Shown one piece after another: positions 12,501 through 39,900 of a stretch of DNA of 64,000 nt. The notes beneath the pieces are model-generated. The model saw nothing but the letters and a program-made list of their open reading frames with translations, was not told the DNA's origin and searched no databases. Numbering within the stretch: position 1 is the stretch's first letter; each line of letters begins with the position of its first letter. Origin of the DNA: Amia ocellicauda (taxonomy: Eukaryota; Chordata; Actinopteri; Amiiformes; Amiidae); contig NC_089854.1 of assembly GCF_036373705.1 (NCBI RefSeq), positions 28,090,225-28,154,224 on the forward strand, in the 5' to 3' direction. The position numbers and the translations under genes were made by a program.

Positions 12501-14718
12501 TTAGGATATTTGACACTTCAGCTGGCCACTTAATCCAGGAGCTGCGAAGAGGTTCACAGGCAGCAAACATTTACTGGTAAGCTTAACAAAATATTATATA
12601 TAATCATAACTAGTCATGTACACAATAATGTAAATGATGAAAATGAGAGTGCTTACTAATTAATGCCTTACTAATTTGTTAGATTTTTCTCCTCTAAGCA
12701 TTTCAGGAATTATTTTAATTCATATTTGTTTGATATTTCAGGAATTGTTTTGTGCAAGAAGTATGGAATAGTGTGTTTTTAAATGTCTTGCAGTCATGAG
12801 CAATAGTATACAAGAATATATTTTCAAAGAGTCCCGTTTATTAAAATTAAGCAAAATAGTCATTCACATACTGCAGTTTGTTTGTCTATGCATGCTAGGG
12901 GTTTGTTCTTCAGTGTTGTGTGTATATAGGTCTTAATGTATTTATTTATTTGTTTTTGTTTTTTTTCTCCAGCATCAACTTCAACCAGGATGCGTCTCTA
13001 ATCTGTGTGTCGAGTGATCACGGCACCGTTCATATATTTGCAGCCGAGGATCCTAAAAGAAACAAGCAATCCAGGTTAGGAAGAACTTGACGAGGACCAG
13101 ATTGGCTTTTTGTTAATTTGTGCTAATTTGGTGTTCATTCTCTATTGATTACGTTCAGTTGTAAATTTATCCGTTTCTCTTGCTTCTTGGTTGATCGACT
13201 AAAAAGAATTATCACAGAAAGGAAAGAAAACTAAGATGTAAGATGTGTAGAAGTAGAAATTAATCTGTAAAGCCGATTTGAGATGTAAACCATGAAAGAG
13301 AACTCCCGAGATGGAGAGAATAGACAGGTTTGTGCAAGTTAAAATGATTCATCGCTGTCGATCCTGTACCAATTTCCTACTGGTTTATTGTAAAAGTGTG
13401 CCTCTATACAACCTCCTCTAAAAGGCTCAACACAGCAGTATTTTCAATAAAGAATTAATGTTCCCGATTTCTTTGTGTGAATATTAATATTGTTTCTGTC
13501 TTTCGTTTGATTGGTAGCTTGGCATCTGCGAGCTTCCTTCCCAAATACTTCAGTTCCAAATGGAGTTTCTCCAAGTTTCAGGTTCCCTCCGGTTCCCCCT
13601 GCGTTTGTGCCTTTGGGACTGAGCCCAATGCAGTAATAGGTATGTCAAACCTCATCATTTATAAATATTTGTGTATGTGTGTGTAAATATATACACATAC
13701 ACTTTTGCAGCAAAATGTCAGCAGTTCTTTCTGCTTTGTGGTTCCTATTTGAGCTTTGGATAGTCTAGGAAATGCCATTTCCAATTTAACAGACAGTAAA
13801 GCTTGGATCCTAGAACAACTTTGCAGGAAAAGACAAACTTTGGCCCCTAACCAGCAACAAAACTAGCCCAGCCATTGCTCGATGGAAATGTCAGCATTTT
13901 TCAGAAGTTAATTTCTATACCTTGGCTGTCTTCACCCTAAAGTTACATATTCAAGTTACATATTTATGGTGAGCTAATGTTTAAGCAGTTTGGAGCTCAT
14001 AGTTTCAGGCCTGTTTTTTTTCTCTTAAGTGGTCATGTGAAATAAATCTGCTTCCTGGACTGGATCCCATTCTTTTTTATTGTTTATACGATGCCCTTTT
14101 TTAATGGCCTTGTGAATTTCCACTTCATACACTGAAATTCACAGTAAAGATGTTTCATTACGTAACTTTATTACGGTATTAAGATCAATAGAAAATGGTA
14201 GATTTTTGACAATCATTAAATTATTCTTCCTTCATCTTAATCTGTGTGTGGCTCCAATAGAATTCAGTGTGAGGAAGACATGTGGTCATTGTAAATATTA
14301 TAAACAGGGTTATTTTCACACACAAACATGTATCTTTTCCTTATAAATATTTAAACATAAATCTAATAGTTTAAATGAATGTAGTTGCCATATCAGGTTA
14401 CCTCTAGCAACGTGATCTCACAATGAGACTGCACTGCCCCCCTATGGAAATGAGAGAGAGAAATTAATTAGTTAATGAATGAAGTACAAAATAATATTCC
14501 TTTCCATCTCAGACCAAGAGCTTAGAACATCTTTGCTGCTGGTGGATTGCACTTTGCACAGCTGAAGTGCTGGTGATTATGTTATGACCTCCTGGGCTTT
14601 TTATCTTGCAGCGATCTGCGCAGATGGCAGCTACTACAAATTCCTGTTCAACCAAAAAGGGGAATGCTCCAGGGATGTGTATGCGCAGTTCCTGGAGATG
14701 ACGGATGAGAAGATCTGA
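480..14718 (+). CDS. WDR45B: WDR45B / WIPI3, PROPPIN-family WD-repeat autophagy protein (complete, 10 coding exons)
   Basis: Joined exons: 480-546, 7484-7558, 9145-9246, 9606-9693, 11140-11234, 11901-12091, 12491-12576, 12973-13074, 13518-13639, 14612-14718. Together they make 1035 nt and a 344-residue protein, the length I know for human WIPI3. Every intron is GT-AG and the phases agree across all nine junctions. WIPI3 folds as a seven-bladed beta-propeller. It binds PI3P and PI(3,5)P2 on autophagic and lysosomal membranes and acts in autophagosome formation and AMPK-TSC signalling (family knowledge). The phosphoinositide-binding LRRG motif is at residues 224-227 in exon 7, and both arginines are present. 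The N-terminus [20 protein letters not shown] matches vertebrate WIPI3 almost exactly and fixes the start. WIPI4 (WDR45) is the closest alternative, but the sequence matches WIPI3. The introns other than the first hold no recognisable gene or element. Confidence 0.97.
3938..3956. repeat. (GT)n microsatellite
   Basis: About nine GT units in WDR45B intron 1. Confidence 0.85.
4164..4206. repeat. 28-bp direct repeat
   Basis: The phrase tacattgaagacctag/a occurs twice, with a period of about 28 bp, in WDR45B intron 1. Confidence 0.8.
4283..4300 (+). repeat. Poly(G) tract, 18 G
   Basis: An unbroken run of 18 G on the sense strand of WDR45B intron 1. It is capable of G-quadruplex formation and prone to slippage and sequencing error. 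Confidence 0.9.
5130..5300 (+). mobile_element. tRNA-derived SINE relic
   Basis: The head reads gtggttagggccctggactc (A-box-like, near 5139), and gttgtgggctcagtcccaag (B-box-like) lies about 30 bp later, the usual tRNA-SINE arrangement. A body and an A-rich end near 5290 follow. The family is not identified. Confidence 0.6.
7484..7558 (+). CDS. WDR45B: WDR45B coding exon 2
   Basis: Codes for residues 23-47, including [20 protein letters not shown]. The acceptor is ttgtttgcag and the donor gtaagg. Confidence 0.95.
9145..9246 (+). CDS. WDR45B: WDR45B coding exon 3
   Basis: Codes for residues 48-81, including [20 protein letters not shown], a propeller blade strand set. The acceptor is tcgtttcag and the donor gtacac. 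Confidence 0.95.
9606..9693 (+). CDS. WDR45B: WDR45B coding exon 4
   Basis: Codes for residues 82-110, including [20 protein letters not shown]. It ends in phase 2 at the donor gtaaat. Confidence 0.95.
11140..11234 (+). CDS. WDR45B: WDR45B coding exon 5
   Basis: Codes for residues 111-142, including [20 protein letters not shown]. The acceptor is ttgttccag. The reading frame stays open past the donor for about 200 nt, so intron retention would add an unrelated tail. Confidence 0.95.
11901..12091 (+). CDS. WDR45B: WDR45B coding exon 6
   Basis: Codes for residues 143-206, including [20 protein letters not shown] and [10 protein letters not shown]. This is the largest exon and ends in phase 0 at the donor gtatgc. 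Confidence 0.95.
12491..12576 (+). CDS. WDR45B: WDR45B coding exon 7 with the lipid-binding LRRG motif
   Basis: Codes for residues 207-234. It carries [14 protein letters not shown], the PROPPIN LRRG motif at 224-227 that lies between the two phosphoinositide-binding pockets in this family. Both arginines are intact. Confidence 0.96.
12973..13074 (+). CDS. WDR45B: WDR45B coding exon 8
   Basis: Codes for residues 235-268, including [20 protein letters not shown] and [12 protein letters not shown]. The acceptor follows a long T-rich tract. Confidence 0.95.
13518..13639 (+). CDS. WDR45B: WDR45B coding exon 9
   Basis: Codes for residues 269-309, including [20 protein letters not shown]. In PROPPINs this region forms the membrane-facing loop of blade 6. 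It ends in phase 1. Confidence 0.95.
14612..14718 (+). CDS. WDR45B: WDR45B coding exon 10 and stop
   Basis: Codes for residues 310-344, ending [12 protein letters not shown] and then TGA at 14716-14718. It completes the last propeller blade. Confidence 0.95.
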
Positions 14719-16045
14719 GAGCGCCAGTCAGACGTGCGTTTTCAGGAGCGTACCTATAAGGACAGACCGCACCAACATCTGCAACTGGACCCATGCTGTG
14801 AGCGGGTGGGTCGGGTGCGAATGAAGTATGACTCGCAGGGAGGACTGGAACCCGTGTCCTGCTTCCGTTGTTTTTTGTTTTTGATTTTTTTTTTTTTTTG
14901 CTGAGGATCAAGAAAGAAAACCTAAAGCTCACTTGGACAGTCACTGACAGATGTGGGACTTCGCAAAAACAGAAACTGTTGGAGCCTGATTGGAGCGAGT
15001 TGTTTCCTTAGGCATTTACACATGAAGAGGGAAATATTTTTAGAGAAGCACAGCTTTTCTTTTTTTCTTTATTTAAATACTAATGCAGTGTCACTCCCGT
15101 TTCTGTGAGGTTGCTGGAATACACTGAACACACTAAAGGAGGTATATTCTGTGGAATTTGCAATATTTTTTCTGCTAGATTGCTAGAGCCTTCTTTTCAA
15201 CTAACCCCACCTAACATAGCATAGGGACGCCTCCAGGCTGGTTTAAGAAGGTTGTATTATATGTATGTAGAACGGTCCGTAGAGCTAGATTTTGTTTTAC
15301 TCCCTGTAAAAATCATCAGACTGAACCTATGTATCTGTATAGAATATATGTGTAAAAACTCACCTATTATTTGTCTGTCAAGTATGTGGTTTTCCATTTC
15401 ACAGTCCTTTCTCTGATATGCAGTGCTTTCCCCCCCTCCTTCAAATACGCTTTCAAAGCCTGTCATTTTTAAGTGTACTGCTTCTTGACGTAGATGTAGT
15501 GGGATGTGTGGAAAAGGTGCCAAATCGCACAGATTAGGGAAGGCTGTTGGCCCCCCAAGGCAAAACTACTTCTACTCATTGAGAAGCAGAGGCCTTCCAT
15601 GCTGCAGGAATAAACCTGGATTAAGGCAATCTGTTCGGTAGCCCGTTTCCCAGTGCAACCCCACCAAATTACTTTGGGATGAGGGTGGGGGCATATTCTG
15701 CTTTGATTTTAGTGGATGTATCCATAAATATTTAATACTTCTAACATGTAAGAATGCATTTTGATTTAAATGTGAAGCCTACAAAAACAAATTGGGAGAC
15801 TCATTGGTCTCCAGATTTATTGGGGATTTTGCTGAATTAGGCTCCCTATTTCCAGTGGTATTTTTAACCCCAAATAGTGTTGTTTTAATCAGATCAACTG
15901 AATGTACTCGGCTTTGATCCTGTTTTTTTTTTTTTGTATCAAGTCTTCATCCTCATTGGATCCTTAATATCAGTCCTGTGAGGATCGCCATTAGCAAGTG
16001 AATGAGAAGGTGGGAAATATGTCAATAAATTACATTTTTGTTTAA
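14719..16045 (+). other. WDR45B: WDR45B 3' UTR with candidate poly(A) signals
   Basis: Non-coding sequence follows the stop. AATAAA hexamers occur at 15609-15614 and 16024-16029. The second is followed by a T/G-rich stretch and would give a 3' UTR of about 1.3 kb. A third cluster near 16930-16960 could extend the transcript into the region antisense to FOXK2. The true ends need transcript data. Confidence 0.5.
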
Positions 16046-19000
16046 AAGCAAAGGGTATATTTCCTAATTTCCCATATGGAACATGTTCTTGTAAAAGAAG
16101 TGGCAAAGTCTGTTCTAGGTAAGGGACTAATCAAATTGTATACGGATTTCTGTATATTTATGGGTTGGGACCAACTTACAGCCTATGTTCTGGCTCTATA
16201 TTAAATTGTATGTACACTCCTAAGCATTTCAACACTATAAGCAGCATTAATTAGATTTCATACCCATTGAGGTTTTGTGTAACTGCACATGAGAAATGCA
16301 TTGGTGGATTAGTGTTTAATTTTGAAGCGAGAGAATTAAACTGTCCATACCATGAAGAAACAAATATAAAAACAGATGTCCTACTGTACATTCACTTAAA
16401 AAAGTATTTTCTTTGTTAATGATTTTGGATTTCTGGAGAAGAGTAATGGCCCTGGAATGTATATTTGCAGATACATCCCTTATGTAACATTTTGCACTAC
16501 AGACAAAAATAAGACAAACTTCAGTGTCAGCCACGAATGGTTAAGATCAGCAGGACAGAGGGGAGTGGGATGGGAAGGCAAGTGCTGATGTGAAACAGGG
16601 AGTTCTAGTGCAGATTCACTTTTATTCAATAAGCCTCATGTTCAAATAACTTGTCATTTCTGATTTAAAAAAAACCTAATATTTATTAACCTTTCCTTGC
16701 AAATATTTGTATGCATTTAATTTGTCTGAATGCTTAAGATCCATGTTTGTCTTGCCTTGTCTATTGATTTAGCCTCCAGTTTTTTCTTTGCAACAAAACC
16801 TCAGTCCTGTTGCTTTTGACCACTTGTACATACAAATTTGAATTATAAGAGCAGACAGTGAGGGTGGTGGTAGGTATTGAGAAATTAATATATTCAGTTT
16901 GTGAATCTCAAAAATGTCCAATACAGCTACAAAATAAATAAATACAGGAAATTAAAATAAAGGTTTTGATTGTGGAGGTGCCCTAAGCATCTTTAGAAAA
17001 CTGATCACTTATTTATACATTCACACAAGTGGTTACAACCATATTTGAAAATAGCTCAATAACAAAATATCCTGAGGCTGTTTGCACATCTATTAGCTAC
17101 GACACTGATCTCCCCGCTGAAGGTGGAGCTGGGTAGACCTGTGAGCTGAGCTGCTCGTTAACGAGTTCCACTTTGCAAGGGTCTGAAATGAGAAACCGAG
17201 CTGCACCGAACCAGCACTGGCGCTTTTCCAGTTACCTTCCTTGTCCAAAAGTGCTCTTCCCAATCTACAATGTAAAACAGGGTGCCTGCTTCCCACCCAT
17301 GTACAGTAATTAGACATGAAAATTGGTTAAGCATCATTGTGTTCACTGCTCAGATTGGAGCTCTAAATCCTGCCAAATCTTTCTACTCCTCGTGCCAGTT
17401 TGTGTTCAGACCCACTCCAACATCAGATTAGCACAGCAACCCATGAAGCATGACCGAAGACTTAAAGCCATTGGCCAAATGTAGAAACTCTTTATGGACT
17501 GAAGGACTCAAATTGTTTCCATGGCAAACTAAACCCACAGCACTGACTAGAACAGTCAAGCTTAATTTGACTCTTTCACTTGAAACATTTCCCCCATTTG
17601 CTGCTGCTTAATTTATAATTAATATCCGCTTATAAACTGTCCACGGCCACTAAGCTGAAGGCACATAGAAAACTGGTTGAGGGGGTTGAGGAACACAGGC
17701 CTCGTGTCGTGTACATCACCCCACTGTGCAGAACTGGACAGATCTGCAGCAATCAATAAAACACAGTTTGTGGGTGGAGTTGAATCGATTGGCTTCATTC
17801 TGTGGCTGAAAACACATCACAGCTCTTCTAGTTCAGCAGTGCCCCATTACACCGGTGTTATCATCTTGCCCCTCCACATGTTCAGATCCGCAGGTCGTCA
17901 CCATCTGCACGCATTCATCGGCAAACCCACACGGCAGCCTCCGCTCCTCAGAATGCATGTGCGCGCAGCCGGAGATGCCCCGGCACCGTTTATGCAGATC
18001 GCTGGCACACAATCATTCGCATCTGTTTTTGCGCGCTGTACTCCTCTATCAATCACTGTACCGAAGCAGAATGGAGCAGCTCCACTAATTCAACAAATCT
18101 TTTATGCGCAAGGATTGGAAAATATTCTAAAGCAAGTCATTTTCTCCTCATCAAATAATTGTTTTTGAAGCTCAATTTACTTTTATACCAGAAATCATTT
18201 TAGTTTCTTCAAACATTAGTGAGGACACCATTTCAAAAGCTTGACAGGTTATAGTATTCGATGTGCAGAATCTTACATGAAGGACGTGGAGTATTTCTTT
18301 TCATATGGGATTCTAGTTTGGGTAAAAATCACTAGAGTGAAAGTAAAAAAAATCAATGCCAGATCCATCTTTAAGTGTGGACTAGTGTCAGCAAAATACG
18401 CATGACACTTTTGTAAAAGGAAAACCTTCACTAGGGGTTACTCTTCATTTCCCAACTTACTCAAATATTCCTTGTACAACACAGCAAAGTATAGCCTCAG
18501 TTTTTTTTTTTTTGTTTCCTTCATGAGGCAACACCAAAACAATCTAAACAAATGAATAAAGCAAGAAACAGTTCATATACTCCAACACTGATGCATCCAC
18601 TGCAAGAACTCAATTTAATGTCCTTGCTCAGTAAAGAATAAAGCAATCACTTCTTTACAGACTTGCATTAAGAAATCTAAAGTGTAGTCATTTATCTAGG
18701 AACTACAAGAGGTGTAGGAATGGCCAGAAGTAGACAATTAAGGGTGTTGATTTCTGTCAAGTGCATTTGTTTTGGTCATTAAGCCCAAATGATGTGCGCT
18801 ACACTGCCTTGTACTAGCATTTTTCAGTTAAAATTTTAGGCCCAGTAAACATCTTTAGTAATAGGGGTGAATTCACACATCTCAGTTTTAATTTCCACTT
18901 CTCAACATGTAGTTCAAACTGCCCACATCGCTCCCTCAAAAGTCTTTCCACATGCTTTCTTTCGAGTGGTGTATGAAAAGACGCAGAATAGCGCAACTTC

Positions 19001-20391
19001 ACTTAAGGTTTTTAAATTAATTTATAAAAAAAAAAAAAAAAAAAAAAAAAGCAGCATTTATGCACTGAAGCAGAACAAACATCTATCTTTTTTTTTTTTT
19101 TTCTTTCTTTTTTTCTGCTCGAAACATATACAATCTGAAGAGAGACTGATTTCGGTAGCCTGAACAGAATAAAATAAGCAAGGGACTGCCAACTCCAACA
19201 CAAAAGTAACACAGCCAAAAATAACGAGGGAAATGAAAGGGAAATAAAAAAGAATAAATGAAATTAAAATAAAATTAGGAACAAGGTAATCAAGTGCAGC
19301 TCTGGTCAGATTCATAGCAGTTCTTTTTTTTCAGTTCAAATTCAGTTAACGGCTCAGTTACATTTTCTTCTAATCAGTTACATGCAAGCTCGATGAAGCA
19401 TTTGATCACTACACATGGAAATAAAAATTGTATATATATTTTTTCGGTTATCTGTTAAAATATGAAAATCCATCGGTGTTATAAAGTAGCTTTGTTTTGG
19501 ATTTGACAGAACAGACAAAAGTAAACCACTCCATTGATAGTTAAAAAAAAAAAAAAAAAAAAAAACTACATTCATTTTCACTGAACATAAAAAAAATTCC
19601 ACATACAAAAAACAGCTTGTGATTCCAAAGTACAGATGGAGTGATTTGAAATGTCAGGTGACCCCATTTGTTTTGTTTTGTTTCGGGTTTTCTTTTTTTT
19701 TTGTCTACAGAAATGAAAATACACCCAAAAAAGATCCTAATTTCCACATATGAACAACAAAATACTGCATATCTACTAACAACTGCATTAGGTAGGTCAA
19801 TATGAAAGGCTAGCTGCCGAGATATAGGAAATGGCTCCACGCAATTGTTCCATTTGCGGAGTACACTATTGTTTTAAAATCTGCTTTACACTAAGCGCTT
19901 GTCATGCTGCCGTTACACTGGTGTGTGCTCAGTCCGTTTTGAAAGTTAAAGAGATCAGACGGGTTGTCGTTTACTCAGCTGCTGTCCTCCCCACCTCTCC
20001 ATTTCCCAGTGTGCACTGAGGTAGATGAGCAGGAGGTACGGTACAGCCTCTTGACCTAGGCTTTAATTTTCATTCAGTTTGATCTTCACTCCTAAGTCAT
20101 TTTTTATTTTTTTCATTTTTTTTTTTTTATTTTAAATTTTAAGGCTTCCTGTTTTTTCCCAGTGCTGCCGGTTGACAGTCATATCACAGGTACCTATTTT
20201 TTTTTCTTTTTTTATATATATTTTTTTTATTCCCATAGGGTGGTAACACATTCCAAAGTTCAAAGATGGTTTAAGTTAAATCTTCTCCTTTTGGCACCTT
20301 GGAGTCGATAAAATAAAAAAAAAAGGAAAAAAAAAGAAAAGAAAAAGAGAGGGGAAAAAAAGGGTGGGGGGGGCAGTGACTGAAAGGCTTT
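16046..20391 (-). other. FOXK2: Presumptive FOXK2 3' UTR and the inter-gene interval
   Basis: No supported coding sequence lies between the two convergent genes. Minus-strand AATAAA signals (TTTATT on the plus strand) lie at 16622-16627 and 16682-16687, so the FOXK2 3' UTR could run up to about 3.8 kb. The interval holds long homopolymers: A25 at 19026-19050, a T run near 19089-19102, an A run near 19542-19564, and many T-rich tracts at 20100-20240. A 163-codon plus-strand frame at 17677-18168 has no recognisable family and is probably chance. Confidence 0.5.
19026..19050. repeat. Poly(A) tract, 25 A
   Basis: A long A run in the presumptive FOXK2 3' UTR, which would be poly(U) in the FOXK2 transcript. 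Confidence 0.9.
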
Positions 20392-36990
<16,599 letters not shown>

Positions 36991-39900
36991 AAGGCGTTTA
37001 TTTTACACCTTAACGACGGTCTGTAATATTATATGTCAGAGGGATAAACATAACTGAACACTGTAGGGAGACATAACCGCGTCTCGGATTGTGTTATTTT
37101 AATACATATATTTTGATTGTATTACTGGTATGACTGTTAAGTATACATGCATTTGAATTAGTAAATACACCGATATGTTCATGCCTTAACGTGTTACCGC
37201 ACCCGACTGGATATCGCATTACATGGTTTGATGTTGTATTTCAGTACAGTAAACACAGTATAGACTCGTTTGTATTGCACTGGGGGAAATGGGAATGCAA
37301 ATGCAATAAATGCAATATGCATCCGCAGATGTTAAGCTGCTTGCTCTTAAAATCCTTTCAGGTGCATATCCAACAGCAACAGTCACATTCACTTAAGGTT
37401 TATGAAATGCATCTCGCATTCAAACTAATAGTTTAACCATCTTTCACGCATGCATTTTTTTTAATTTTGAGAGAACACTTTCCGCCCAACCCAATGTGAG
37501 CAGTAGGTCTCTGATGAGAATAGAAATCTGCTCCGTGTTTTCAACGCAACACAAATGTCTGCGCCAGCTTCAGTTTACAAACGTTAGTACCCACAAGGCA
37601 CCGCGCGGCTCCGCTTTTTATTATGGAGGTCACAGTGATCAGGGTCGGTGTATAATGTGCTTTTTAACTGCTAACAGGACGATCGCGAATAGGGAAACGA
37701 CCACAGCCCCTCAAGGCAAACCCCCTGTTAGATGCTGTAGGACTTGAGTTGCTTCCTTTGGGTAGATAATTGCCATGCATTTTCAAGGGGATTCATGTGG
37801 CATCCAGACATGTGCTTTTTCTCGGTGACATCATCAGTGGCGTCTGGCCAGTGACCTATGCAAGCAAGGACTGTTTGTAAACACAGGGACAGGGCTGTGG
37901 GGGTGGGGCAGCCTTAACAGGGCGATCAGCACCGACTGACAAGAGATTACCAGGTGCCAGATCCTGTGCACGCTGGGGACGGTGACTGCAATTCCGTCAA
38001 ATGTTCCCACACGTAAGAAAGCCCTTCTTTGGATAGATGATCGTGTGAATGCATGCTAATGCTGCTAAGTGTTGGCATCACAATACACAGAATGCAATGC
38101 AATGCAAATCAACCCATTACTTTTAAGTGACTTTTATGTGATTTACACATTTCTCGTCTTATTTATTTCTTTTTTTAGTTTACACAAACTCGGAGAAAGC
38201 CAAGCGTCTGAATTTTAAATGTTTTCTTTTTGATAGTGGGTCTTTTCGTTTAGTTTTGCCAGGCAGCAAAAACAGACAGACACAACTAACAATACAATAT
38301 GTGTATAATATGTGAATAATTTCCAAGAGACGCTTGATGGAGAGTTTGGAGACGATATCCAACAAGAGTGTGCATGTACCGCGGCAACCGCACAGCAGCA
38401 GGTTGAAGAATGCAGGGATTGTTTTTGAACTCAAAGCTGTGTGACTAGACCACAGTAAAGCACTACTGCAAGAAAACGCACTCAAAACGCCTTGTTTGAA
38501 ACCATAATACTAATAAATCACCCTTCAAAACATCAAGCAGTGAGAAAGGTACATTTTTTAAAACACAATATTTTCATTTTAGACATTAGAGGGAATGCTA
38601 TGTAGGCTATCCATTTCCACGGATACATCATTTTGTCAAATGAGTAACCATGACCTGTAGGCTTGGGGCCAGTTTTCCATTTTCACAGGGTTAATCATTT
38701 GGCATATGCTTTAGGTCGAACTAATTTGCTATTAACAGTTCCTCACATTCCTGTACTTTTTTTTGCTTGCTTTGTTTGTTTTAAAGAAGTGTCTTACTGT
38801 ATCACTTATGGTGTTCGCCTACACAAAAACCTTGAATTTGAGTATATTTCACTATTTCTAAGTATTCCTCCACTAAAATTAATCCAAACCCTAACCCTAC
38901 TGAGCATAACTGTTTAGCTAAATCCACAATTGCATAGTTGTAGATCCTGTACTGATTACACATTGTGCTTAATAAACAAAGTGTATACTAGAAAGGAAAT
39001 CAACAGTGAACCAATTGTTTGGTGTTATTGACACCTCGGGTCATACATCCAGTTAAAATAAGATTTCAAACAATCTGCTTTCACCCCTTGAAAAGATAAA
39101 CAGGAAGTCGTTGTTTTGATCCCACGGTGGGCTGGAGTATCTTTGATCACCTCCACCCATATTCCTGCCTGCCAGCTGCTCTCCACCCTCCTCCCTAGCT
39201 TCACAACTGAAGCCACAAACAGCGATTGTTTCCTGTTCTCTTTTCACTCCACCCACTACATGAATGACATGCACTAATGTAGTAACTAGAAGTTTAGATT
39301 TGGCACCCACACAAAATTATTATTATTATCTGGCTGCACGAGCACAAAATGTAACCTTCTGAAGTAGCCCAGATCCAGAAACAACAGAGGTGATAATGGC
39401 TTGCATATAAAATACATGATAATATTAACCTGGTTGAGTTGTTTTTTAAGCTGAGAAGCATTCCCCTGGTGGTCTTAGGAGCATTTATTTGTCAGTAAAA
39501 AAAAGGGAATGAATGCATGAAGAGAATCACAGATACACGCAGTAGAATAAATCAACAATGCCTTCTCCTTTTGGCTTCTGAGGATTGCCATCCTGGTAAC
39601 ATGAGATTATCAGGTTTTGCAAATCATTTTAGTTTCCATTCACACTAGTTGAATATGATATGGACTTCATTAGGATCATCTGTGGTCCCTGTGGGACAGA
39701 AAGGGGACAAGCTCAAAGCCCACCCGCAGACAGTCAGAGCCATTTTGAGGAGAGTGATTGACAGGTGTCAGTGTCAGTGATTATCACGTTTATGGATAAC
39801 CTCTCCAGGATTTGTTACATTCTGCAGTACATTATGTGTGTGCATAAACTTACCTGCTGGATAATTGACTGTGGCAACAGTTAAAGAGCGTATTGCCCAA

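Noticed and set aside
17677..18168. 163-codon plus-strand open frame between the two genes
   Set aside because: It has no recognisable domain, no clear promoter or splice context, and lies opposite the presumptive FOXK2 3' UTR. A second overlapping frame is open too, which suggests chance in a GC-richer patch.
38886..38901. Telomere-like aaccctaaccct
   Set aside because: Only two CCCTAA units, well within chance. It is not an interstitial telomere.
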